In this document: positions 7,416-12,962 of the stretch, one piece after another
Position numbering within the stretch: position 1 is the stretch's first letter
Layout: the number at the start of each line of letters is the position of its first letter
NCBI GenBank assembly: GCA_947177675.1
Contig: CAMWVK010000015.1
Coordinates: 1 to 12,962 of the forward strand
Reading direction: 5' to 3'
Origin: an uncultured Mucispirillum sp.
GTDB lineage: Bacteria; Chrysiogenota; Deferribacteres; Deferribacterales; Mucispirillaceae
DNA length: 12,962 nucleotides
The notes under the pieces: model-generated
The model's database searches: none
Seen by the model: the letters and a program-made list of their open reading frames with translations, nothing else
Told to the model about the DNA's origin: nothing
Made by a program: the position numbers and the translations under genes

Positions 7416-7445
7416 TTATCCTGTTGAATTATTTCATCAGGATAA
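7416..7445 (+). terminator. Terminator-like hairpin after glyQ
   Basis: TTATCCTG (7416-7423) pairs with CAGGATAA (7438-7445), and the interior adds a 4-bp TGAA/TTCA extension across a T-T mismatch. It starts 13 bases after the glyQ stop. The following bases (ATTGTATT) are only weakly T-rich, so termination may be partial. Confidence 0.5.
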
Positions 7446-7483
7446 ATTGTATTAAATTATAAAGAAATTGTTATAGAGAGCAT

Positions 7484-7523
7484 AAAAAAGGTTTGAATTT
7501 TGTATAACCAAAACTCAAACCTT
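7484..7523 (-). terminator. Intrinsic terminator of ppiD
   Basis: On the minus strand a 15-position stem with one mismatch (14 pairs; outer arm AAGGTTTGA, 7488-7496, with TCAAACCTT, 7515-7523) closes a six-base loop and is followed directly by six T residues. It lies about 40 bases past the ppiD stop. The A-run on the plus strand means it works mainly for the minus-strand transcript. Confidence 0.85.
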
Positions 7524-7561
7524 ATAATATCAGCTGTAATAAAATAAATTATATATCTTTA

Positions 7562-9478
7562 TTAAGGCATTACTATATTCATACTTTTAAGGAAATCTTG
7601 ATTAAATTTTACATCAGCTTTTTCTAATGCTTTTTTAGCAAATCCTTCAACTGCCGCATTACCTTTTATTGATGAAATATAGTTTGAAATATTTTCTTTT
7701 TCACTTTCAAGTCCGCTTTTTTCCGGCAAAGTAATTTTTGCAACTTTAAAAATATAAAAGTTATTATCTAAAAGGAATGGTTTTTGTAAGAAATTACTGC
7801 TTTTAGTTTTAATAATCTGTTCTATTAATGCAGCATCATTGTTAAATATTGTTTCAAGTTCTGCATTATCTCTTACAAAAGAGACAGTTTTTACTGCCAT
7901 ATTATATTTAGATGCTGTTTTTTCAAATCCACTGCCAGCTAAATCACTTTCTAATGCTTTAATACCTTCTTTAATTATTTTATCAACTCTGTAATCAATA
8001 ACTAACTGTTCTTTTATTTTATCCATTTCTGGAATATAAGAAAGTTTTTTATCAACTATTTCAAAGATGTAAGCCATGCTGCCGTCAAGAACTATCTGGC
8101 TTAATTCACCTTTGCTGAGTTTATATAATCCTGCTTTTGTTTCAGGGTTGATAGCAACAGCAGTTACTGGAAATATTGCATTTTCAGCAATAAAATCAAG
8201 CTCTTTAATATCTGCATTATAGTCTGAGTTTACTTTCTGCATTGCTGTGATACTGCCATTATCCGCTATTTTTTGAAATTCATTTAATAAGTATTTATTA
8301 AAAAGCTCTGATGCAGAAGCTGTTTTAATAGTTTCTTTTATTTCATCTTTCTTTTCTTCAAAAGTATATTTTTTTGCAGGCATTACGCTGTTTATATAAG
8401 CAATAATGTAACCATTAGAAATTTTTACAGGTTTAGAGTATGTGTTGACTGCTGTAGAAAACACTGCATCTTCAATATCTTTTTCCAACGAGCCTTTTTC
8501 AACTATTCCAATATGCCCGCCTTCTGCAGTAATTATTTTTTTATCAGTATAGTTATCAGCTGTTTCCGCAAAACTTTTACCAGCCTGCAGCTGGCTGTAT
8601 GCTTCATCTATTTTTGATTTTGCTGCTTCCATTGATTTATTGTCGCTGTTATCAGCAGTTATGTATATTAAACTTACATCAGCACTGTCTTTTTTTTCAT
8701 AAAGTTTAATATTAGTTTCATAATATGATTTTGCCTGTTCGTCAGTTACTTTATAATTATTTAAAAACTTATTTTTATCAAATGATATATATTTTACTTT
8801 TATTTCTGCTGGCACTCTGTATATTTCTTTTGTAAGGTCATAATATTTTTTTAAGTCTGCATTATCAGGGTCAGCAGTAACATTTTTTTCAAAAGTATTA
8901 AGAGGAACAGCTGCATAATCAACTGTAATATTAGATTTTCTATAATTATATTCATTTTCAATTTCTTTATCAGTAGCAATAGATTGAGTCTGGTATATAA
9001 GATTAGTCATTTTTCTCATTTTGATTTCATCTTTAACAGCTTTTTCATATTGTTCAGGGTTTAAACCATTATTTCTTAATACCATTTCATACTGGTCAAT
9101 ATTGAACTCACCATTTACCTGAAATGATGGGATAGTGCGAATATAAGAAACAAGCTCCAAATCTGTAGCAGGAATATCAAGTTTTTCTGCTTCAATAAGC
9201 ATTAACTTTTCATTAACTAATGATTCTAATATTCTTTTAGAAAGATTATCAATTTGAATGGCACCACCATAACGGCGTATTTCGTCATCTGCTAGTTTGT
9301 ATCTGTTTTGGAATTCTTCATAAGTGATAATTTTGTTATTAACCTTTGCCACATACGAAAGAGTATTAGATTTTTCACCAACACCCCATACAACAAATAT
9401 TGTGGCTACAAATGCAATGATTACAAGCCATAAAACAATAGATAAAGCTTTGCGATTATTTCTGATAGAACTTAACAT
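7562..9478 (-). CDS. ppiD: PpiD-like membrane-anchored periplasmic foldase
   Basis: PpiD proteins sit in the inner membrane near the Sec translocon and help fold newly exported proteins. The 638-residue length matches the family (about 620-640). The N-terminus MLSSIRNNRK is followed by one membrane helix (about residues 12-31) ending in VVWGVG, a common PpiD signature. Residues 40-165 resemble the SurA N-terminal chaperone domain (VAKVNNKIITYEEF, then VNEKLMLIEAEKL). A parvulin-type domain lies at about 265-363, with GGHIGIVEKGSL at 320-331. The remaining C-terminal part is a second, degenerate chaperone/parvulin-like region. The start has AGGGAA upstream. The gene follows the SRP RNA by 31 bases on the same strand, so co-transcription is plausible. 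Whether the parvulin domain is catalytically active is unknown; in E. coli PpiD it is essentially inactive. Confidence 0.85.
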   Translation of the reverse strand: MLSSIRNNRKALSIVLWLVIIAFVATIFVVWGVGEKSNTLSYVAKVNNKIITYEEFQNRYKLADDEIRRYGGAIQIDNLSKRILESLVNEKLMLIEAEKLDIPATDLELVSYIRTIPSFQVNGEFNIDQYEMVLRNNGLNPEQYEKAVKDEIKMRKMTNLIYQTQSIATDKEIENEYNYRKSNITVDYAAVPLNTFEKNVTADPDNADLKKYYDLTKEIYRVPAEIKVKYISFDKNKFLNNYKVTDEQAKSYYETNIKLYEKKDSADVSLIYITADNSDNKSMEAAKSKIDEAYSQLQAGKSFAETADNYTDKKIITAEGGHIGIVEKGSLEKDIEDAVFSTAVNTYSKPVKISNGYIIAYINSVMPAKKYTFEEKKDEIKETIKTASASELFNKYLLNEFQKIADNGSITAMQKVNSDYNADIKELDFIAENAIFPVTAVAINPETKAGLYKLSKGELSQIVLDGSMAYIFEIVDKKLSYIPEMDKIKEQLVIDYRVDKIIKEGIKALESDLAGSGFEKTASKYNMAVKTVSFVRDNAELETIFNNDAALIEQIIKTKSSNFLQKPFLLDNNFYIFKVAKITLPEKSGLESEKENISNYISSIKGNAAVEGFAKKALEKADVKFNQDFLKSMNIVMP

Positions 9479-9509
9479 AATATATTCCCTGTATAATTAT
9501 ATTGTAGAA

Positions 9510-9613
9510 GACCCGTCAGAGTAACTACAGCACACCACTATAACAGCTGCCGCTGCTTTCTTCCGAACCTGACGGAGTTCACCGCACAGTGATTGTATAG
9601 CCCCTGACGAGTC
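9510..9613 (-). ncRNA. ffs: Signal recognition particle RNA, small bacterial (4.5S) type
   Basis: The minus strand contains the conserved SRP domain IV: GTCAGGTTCGGAAGAAAGCA followed by GCGG. It has the GGAA tetraloop closed by C-G, and U-A pairs where E. coli has other pairs, which is compensatory. The flanks close into one long rod. GACTCGTCAG (9604-9613) pairs with CTGACGGGTC (9510-9519) over 10 bp with one G-U, and the intervening arms pair partly. The total is about 104 bases, typical of the short bacterial form without an Alu domain. The RNA joins Ffh to target inner-membrane and secreted proteins to the translocon. The exact mature ends are inferred from the terminal stem. Confidence 0.88.
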
Positions 9614-9619
9614 ATCATA

Positions 9620-9641
9620 CACCCCTTTATAGTAAGGGGTG
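9620..9641 (-). promoter_or_regulatory. Leader hairpin just upstream of the SRP RNA
   Basis: CACCCCTT and AAGGGGTG form a perfect 8-bp stem with a six-base loop, ending seven bases before the 5' stem of the SRP RNA. It has no T-tract on either strand, so it is not a standard terminator. A transcript from the TTGATA/TATAAA promoter would begin near or in this hairpin, so it may be a 5' leader removed on maturation. 4.5S RNA precursors are trimmed at the 5' end by RNase P. Confidence 0.4.
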
Positions 9642-9645
9642 AGAC

Positions 9646-9692
9646 TTTATAGAAACAGATTAATTTTTATCAATAATATTATATATTGTCAA
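9646..9692 (-). promoter_or_regulatory. Tandem promoter candidates for ffs-ppiD
   Basis: Two overlapping minus-strand promoters can be drawn. TTGATA (9668-9673) with TATAAA (9646-9651) has a 16-base spacer. A consensus TTGACA (9687-9692) with TAAAAA (9664-9669) has a 17-base spacer. A strong promoter is expected for an abundant RNA such as SRP RNA. Which one is used cannot be told from the sequence. Confidence 0.45.
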
Positions 9693-9870
9693 ACAAAAAA
9701 TAAAGTATTTGTAAAAAAATAATGTTAAAATATTTAAACAGAGTTATAAAAATCATAAAAATATGCTTTAATAAGTGATATTATATTGTTATAAATAACC
9801 CTGTATTTTTTAGCTTAAAACAAAGTAATAAATCAGTGATTATATTAATATTTTAAGTAAAAGAACAAAT
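9693..9870. other. AT-rich divergent intergenic stretch
   Basis: This is the centre of the 327-base gap between the SRP RNA leader and the symporter gene. Apart from the promoters listed on each side I see nothing in it: no open frame with a ribosome binding site, no tRNA fold and no long inverted repeat, only a short GTTAT/ATAAC palindrome near 9790. Confidence 0.5.
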
Positions 9871-9899
9871 TTGATAAAAATTTTGCTTGATTATATATA
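9871..9899 (+). promoter_or_regulatory. Promoter candidate for the symporter gene
   Basis: TTGATA (9871-9876) and TATATA (9894-9899) are 17 bases apart. A leader of about 60 bases would follow, with GGAGGT at 9958-9963 placed five bases before the ATG. Confidence 0.45.
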
Positions 9900-9968
9900 C
9901 AAAATGGTTTACTCTAAATGATAAAACAATATTTTATTTGTTTATAAAATTATTTTTGGAGGTCCATT

Positions 9969-11261
9969 ATGGCAGAACACAAACGCAAAAGACTTCTTTG
10001 GGCTATTTTCATTGGTCTTATACTTGGTGCAATAACAGGTATTCTTTTCGCATTTATTTCACCAGAAAATGTTATTAGAAAATATGCTCTTTTAGTAGCT
10101 GTTCCACTTGGTACACTGTTTATTAATCTTTTAAAAATGATTGTTACACCAGTTATTATTTTCACACTAATCAGCGGTGTTGCAAGTATTGAGCCAAGCA
10201 GGCTTGGTAAAGTTGGTGTTAAGATTATTGTTTTTTATATGCTTACTTCTTTAATGGCAATTGTTGTTGGTTTGGTTATTGGTAACATTATGCAGCCTGG
10301 TGAAGGTATTGTATTAGCAGAAACTGCAAAAGAAATAACTGCTAAAAAAGCTCCATCACTTGTTGAAACATTTCTTAATATTGTGCCAACTAACCCGTTT
10401 GCTTCTATTGCAAAAGGTGATGTACTTCCTATTATTTTCTTTTCTATATTTTTTGGTATTGCACTTGCATTTGCAAGAGACAGCAAAGATACAAAAGTAA
10501 AAGAAAGTGCAGATGTAGTTTACAAATTTTTTGATGGCTGTGCACAAGTTATATTTAGAGTAGTTGGCTGGGTAATGCTTTATGCTCCTATAGGTGTATT
10601 TTTCCTTATTTTCCAAGTATTTACTCAACAAGGTGCTGAAGCTTTTGGTCCACTTCTCCATGTTACTGTTTCAGTATATATTGGTTTAGCTCTGCAAATA
10701 TTTGTAGTATATATGTTGATTTGTGCAGCATTTAAAATAAATCCAGCTCTTTTCCTGAAAAAAGTTTATGAGCCATGGCTTACAGCTTTTGTTACTCGTT
10801 CCTCAGGCGGCACACTGCCAGTATCTATGGATACAGCTGAAAGAAAAATGGGGATTTCAAAAGGTGTTTATTCTTTTACACTGCCACTTGGTGCTACTAT
10901 TAATATGGATGGAACAACAATTTATCTTGGTGTTTGTGCAATCTTTATTGCAAATGCAGTAGGTATGCCGCTTGATGCAAGCCAGCAGATGACAGTAATT
11001 ATTACAGCAGTATTAGCTTCTATTGGCACAGCAGGTGTTCCGGGAGCAGGTGCAATTATGCTGATTATGGTTATGAACTCTGTGGGTCTTGATGTTACAC
11101 AAGGTAATGTAAAATTAGCTTATGCTATGATACTTGGCATTGATGCACTTCTTGATATGGGAAGAACTTCTATGAACATTGTTGGAGACCTTTGCGGCAC
11201 ATGTGTTGTTGCAAAATTAGAAAATGAAATGGACCCATCATTTTGGATTAGTGAAAAATAA
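9969..11261 (+). CDS. gltP: Acidic amino acid (glutamate/aspartate):cation symporter, SLC1/DAACS family
   Basis: This 430-residue inner-membrane protein imports dicarboxylic amino acids with Na+ or H+. The C-terminal transport core is strikingly close to archaeal GltPh. Hairpin 1 reads RSSGGTLP (277-284), TM7 carries NMDGT (312-316), and hairpin 2 carries GTAGVPGAG (353-361). TM8 has IDALLDMGRT then N403 and D407, equivalent to GltPh D390, D394, R397, T398, N401 and D405. The arginine at 399 is the residue that selects an acidic side chain, so Glu/Asp is favoured over neutral amino acids or C4-dicarboxylates. The third serine of the usual S-S-S hairpin motif is glycine (G280). A strong GGAGGT site fixes the start. 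An Asp/Glu racemase-family gene lies downstream. The symbol gltP is used loosely; the coupling ion is not certain. Confidence 0.92.
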   Translation: MAEHKRKRLLWAIFIGLILGAITGILFAFISPENVIRKYALLVAVPLGTLFINLLKMIVTPVIIFTLISGVASIEPSRLGKVGVKIIVFYMLTSLMAIVVGLVIGNIMQPGEGIVLAETAKEITAKKAPSLVETFLNIVPTNPFASIAKGDVLPIIFFSIFFGIALAFARDSKDTKVKESADVVYKFFDGCAQVIFRVVGWVMLYAPIGVFFLIFQVFTQQGAEAFGPLLHVTVSVYIGLALQIFVVYMLICAAFKINPALFLKKVYEPWLTAFVTRSSGGTLPVSMDTAERKMGISKGVYSFTLPLGATINMDGTTIYLGVCAIFIANAVGMPLDASQQMTVIITAVLASIGTAGVPGAGAIMLIMVMNSVGLDVTQGNVKLAYAMILGIDALLDMGRTSMNIVGDLCGTCVVAKLENEMDPSFWISEK

Positions 11262-11294
11262 TTTATAAAATTTATAAACTATAATGTTTAACCA

Positions 11295-11328
11295 AATTTA
11301 TCCGCAGTTTATGCTGCGGATAACTTTT
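11295..11328 (+). terminator. Palindromic terminator-like repeat, copy 1
   Basis: TTATCCGCAG and CTGCGGATAA form a perfect 10-bp, partly GC-rich stem (11298-11323) with a six-base loop, followed by CTTTT. It lies 36 bases after the symporter stop, as expected for its terminator. Bases 11295-11323 recur exactly at 11521-11549. Confidence 0.6.
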
Positions 11329-11552
11329 CAAACTGTTTAAAAAGTTAAATATTATTTCCAATATAAAATAATATTTAAGATTATATATTATAAATGAATT
11401 TGATAATCTAAACTTAGAGCGTGTATCTAAGTTTAGATTTCTTTACAGCCTGATAAAATGCGGTGAGCATTATTAGGCTGGCAAGAGGCTGTCAAAAAAA
11501 TGTATTTTTTTGACAATCTCAATTTATCCGCAGTTTATGCTGCGGATAAATT
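11295..11552. repeat. Cluster of seven near-contiguous inverted repeats
   Basis: Almost every base between the symporter and the racemase belongs to a hairpin: 11298-11323 (10 bp), 11321-11347 (near-perfect A-T palindrome), 11347-11376 (11 bp), 11405-11439 (14 bp perfect, loop of 7), 11446-11480 (about 13 bp with a bulge), 11485-11520 (GAGGCTGTCAAAAAAA against its imperfect complement) and 11521-11552 (13 bp perfect). No open reading frame lies here. The block is bounded by two identical 29-base palindromes. GAGGCTGTC followed by an A-run resembles ends of some insertion sequences, so a small non-autonomous element is one reading. Stacked terminators or a structured leader is another. Confidence 0.6.
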
Positions 11553-11555
11553 TTT
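11521..11555 (+). terminator. Palindromic terminator-like repeat, copy 2, upstream of the racemase
   Basis: AATTTATCCGCAG pairs over 13 bp with CTGCGGATAAATT around a six-base loop, and the run ends in five T residues, the form of a good intrinsic terminator. It ends only about 30 bases before the racemase start codon. Read-through from the symporter would have to pass it, so it either insulates the racemase gene or acts as an attenuator in its leader. Confidence 0.55.
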
Positions 11556-11582
11556 ATATCATAATTTGATGAGAGAAAAGCT

Positions 11583-12275
11583 ATGAAAACGATAGGTATA
11601 ATAGGCGGAATGGGTCCTGCTGCAACTATTGATTTATATAAAAAAATGGTAGACCAGACTCCAGCAGAAAAAGATCAGGACCATATACATGTTATAATTG
11701 ACAGCTATCCGCAGATAGAAGATAGAACTGGATATATACTTTATGGTGGCATAAATCCTGCTCCAAAATTAATAGAAAGTGCAAAGCGTCTTGAAGCAGC
11801 AGGTGTTGATGCTCTGATTATGCCTTGCAATACTGCTCATTATTTTGCAAAAGATATTGAACGAGCAGTAAGTGTTCCTTTAATTCATATAGTTAGATGC
11901 TGTGCAGAAGTTATTAAAAATGATTATCCAGAAACTAAAAAAATAGGTCTTATTGCCACAGCAGGCACTATTAAAGCGGGAATTTATGGCAGCATATTAA
12001 AAGAATATGGCTTTGAAACTATTGTTTTACCAGAAAAAATAGAAAATAATATAATGGACTGTATATATAAAGGTGTGAAAGCAGGTAAAACAGAAGAATA
12101 CAGTAGATTATTTCAGCAGTGTGTTGATGACATAACTGATTTAGGAGCAGATTTATTAATTGAAGGCTGCACAGAAATACCTTTGCTGATGCCTTATGTA
12201 AAAACAAAACTTCCAGCAATTGATGCAACTTATGAACTTGCCAAAGCTGGTGTTAAATATGCCTTGACGAAATAA
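11583..12275 (+). CDS. Aspartate/glutamate racemase family protein
   Basis: This cytosolic, cofactor-independent racemase interconverts L and D forms of an amino acid through two cysteines acting as acid and base. At 230 residues it has the normal length. The N-terminus MKTIGIIGGMGPAAT is the family hallmark. The first catalytic cysteine is C82 in MPCNTAH and the second is C196 in EGCTEIP; both are intact. Aspartate is the likeliest substrate, given similarity to aspartate racemases and an acidic amino acid symporter gene upstream. Broad-range relatives of the YgeA type are also possible. The start has a moderate GAGAG site (11571-11575). D-aspartate could serve cell-wall cross-links or catabolism; the window does not say which. 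Confidence 0.88.
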   Translation: MKTIGIIGGMGPAATIDLYKKMVDQTPAEKDQDHIHVIIDSYPQIEDRTGYILYGGINPAPKLIESAKRLEAAGVDALIMPCNTAHYFAKDIERAVSVPLIHIVRCCAEVIKNDYPETKKIGLIATAGTIKAGIYGSILKEYGFETIVLPEKIENNIMDCIYKGVKAGKTEEYSRLFQQCVDDITDLGADLLIEGCTEIPLLMPYVKTKLPAIDATYELAKAGVKYALTK

Positions 12276-12325
12276 ACTTATTGCATTATACCTTAATATT
12301 AGTATATTTTAATTTTAGAGGTATA
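12264..12325 (+). promoter_or_regulatory. Promoter candidates and leader pairing before the TM2 gene
   Basis: TTGCAT (12281-12286) with TATATT (12303-12308) has a 16-base spacer. TTGACG (12264-12269) with TATACC (12287-12292) has a 17-base spacer. TATACCT (12287-12293) is a perfect 7-bp complement of AGGTATA (12319-12325), which contains most of the ribosome binding site AGAGGT. A transcript starting upstream of 12287 could therefore mask that site. Confidence 0.3.
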
Positions 12326-12330
12326 TTATA

Positions 12331-12648
12331 ATGAGTAATAATATTAAATATTGTTCGGAATGCGGCAGGGAGGTTTCTGCCAATGCAGTTGTCTGCCCGA
12401 ACTGTGGAGTTCAATTAAAACAATTACAGGCAGCAGGTTCTGGAAGAAACAGATTTGTTGCTGCCATACTGGCATTTTTGTTAGGCGGTATTGGTATACA
12501 GTGGTTTTATTTAGGCAGGACTATGTATGGAGTGCTTTCCATACTTTTTTGCTGGACATTTATTCCGTCAGTTATAGCATTTATTCATTTTATTGTGCTT
12601 TTAGTATCAAGTGATGAATCATTTGATGCAAAATATAATAATGTGTAA
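12331..12648 (+). CDS. Zinc-ribbon and TM2-domain membrane protein
   Basis: The 105-residue protein begins with a zinc ribbon formed by C8-x2-C11 and C22-x2-C25 (YCSECGREV, then CPNCGVQL). A linker leads into a TM2 domain at about residues 42-102: two membrane helices joined by a short turn. The TM2 signature G-x-H-x-F-Y-L-G-R appears as GIQWFYLGR, with Gln in place of the usual His, and the terminal FDAKYN is typical. Proteins of this layout are common and small, and their molecular role is not established. A good AGAGGT site lies eight bases before the ATG. The gene starts 55 bases after the racemase stop and has a run of nine T residues just after its own stop, but no clear terminator stem. 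Confidence 0.9.
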   Translation: MSNNIKYCSECGREVSANAVVCPNCGVQLKQLQAAGSGRNRFVAAILAFLLGGIGIQWFYLGRTMYGVLSILFCWTFIPSVIAFIHFIVLLVSSDESFDAKYNNV

Positions 12649-12728
12649 ATTATTTTTTTTTACCTGCGGCATAAGCAAAAGTAAAAGTGGTGTATAATTT
12701 ATTCAATTTTTAGATAAAATATTTTATT

Positions 12729-12962
12729 TCATCTAGTGTGATAAGATAGGAATGCTGCTATTTTACCAGCTCTTTTATAACCTATAATTCTGCATATTAA
12801 GTCAGTGAACCTGCCATATTTTCTATAAAACACATTAAAAAGATAATATGGTATCCACTGGCTTTTTGCTTTTGGTGTTCTTTTTATAATATTTTTAAAT
12901 GAATAAATATCTTTATATATTTTAAGATATTTCCATTGCCCTAGGTTTCCATACCTCCTCGC
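12729..12962 (-). CDS. C-terminal part of an unrecognised protein, cut by the window edge
   Basis: A minus-strand frame stays open from the right edge for 77 codons and ends in TGA at 12731-12729. It is rich in Lys, Arg, Tyr and Phe (for example YGNLGQWKYLKIYKDIY and WIPYYLFNVFYRKYGRF) and ends KIAAFLSYHTR. Such basic, aromatic tails occur in glycosyltransferases and other envelope-biosynthesis enzymes, but nothing here is diagnostic and I do not name a family. An AGGAGGT followed by ATG on this strand near 12960-12950 opens only a three-codon frame in another phase, so the true start probably lies beyond the window. A palindrome at 12711-12735 covers the stop codon but has no T-tract. Confidence 0.5.
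   Translation of the reverse strand, partial: ARRYGNLGQWKYLKIYKDIYSFKNIIKRTPKAKSQWIPYYLFNVFYRKYGRFTDLICRIIGYKRAGKIAAFLSYHTR

Noticed and set aside
9887..10165. Small open frames on both strands around the symporter start
   Set aside because: They overlap the well-supported symporter gene or its leader, lack ribosome binding sites and have no protein-like motifs.
10356..10661. 101-codon antisense frame inside the symporter gene
   Set aside because: It is a shadow of a strongly conserved coding region, and its composition (Lys, Tyr, Asn and Cys runs) is that of a non-coding frame.
11295..11549. CRISPR-like repeats
   Set aside because: There are only two copies, 197 bases apart, with structured non-spacer sequence between them and no cas genes. 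The repeats have terminator form.
12711..12735. Palindrome at the end of the right-edge gene as a terminator
   Set aside because: The stem is nearly all A-T and is followed by A residues, not T residues, in the direction of transcription.
12950..12960. Strong AGGAGGT plus ATG on the minus strand as a gene start
   Set aside because: The frame it opens stops after three codons. The long open frame here is in another phase and continues past the window edge.

Overview
The window is AT-rich DNA (GC by eye about 30%) from what looks like a Gram-negative bacterium of low GC content. Support for this is a PpiD-type inner-membrane periplasmic foldase, a short 4.5S-like SRP RNA, a two-subunit-type glycyl-tRNA synthetase alpha chain, and an iorAB-like ferredoxin-dependent oxidoreductase pair that points to anaerobic ancestry. 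A member of the Deferribacterota such as Mucispirillum would fit. That is an impression from composition and gene content and could not be tested here.

Left edge (1-790): remnants of mobile elements. The first 73 bases encode what appears to be the last 23 residues of an IS1595-type transposase. Next comes an IS200-like element of about 0.6 kb. Its single transposase gene is dead: an early nonsense codon, a damaged HUH motif and a frameshift. Its end hairpins and the stem that hides the ribosome binding site are still visible.

792-3009 (minus strand): a tightly coupled three-gene operon, transcribed right to left. The first gene is a shortened and highly divergent IorA-like protein. It keeps the C-terminal iron-sulfur cysteines but has lost or altered the motifs expected for thiamine diphosphate binding. 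The second looks like a degenerate IorB/gamma-domain protein. The third is a small single-pass membrane protein of unknown function. This is the least ordinary protein-coding part of the window.

3151-7445 (plus strand): one operon, argD-argF-argG-glyQ. It has a good promoter, very short gene spacings and a terminator-like hairpin at the end. It supplies three steps of arginine synthesis (acetylornithine aminotransferase, ornithine carbamoyltransferase, argininosuccinate synthase) plus the alpha subunit of glycyl-tRNA synthetase. The usual partner glyS is not next to it.

7484-9692 (minus strand): the SRP RNA gene (ffs) followed 31 bases later by ppiD, ending in a strong intrinsic terminator. 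Both products act in export and folding of envelope proteins. A hairpin and tandem promoter candidates precede the RNA.

9871-12648 (plus strand): a GltPh-like acidic amino acid/cation symporter, an Asp/Glu racemase-family protein, and a small zinc-ribbon plus TM2 membrane protein. The 321-base gap between symporter and racemase is filled by at least seven nearly contiguous inverted repeats and is bounded by two identical 29-base palindromic repeats. At the right edge the C-terminus of an unrecognised minus-strand gene enters the window.
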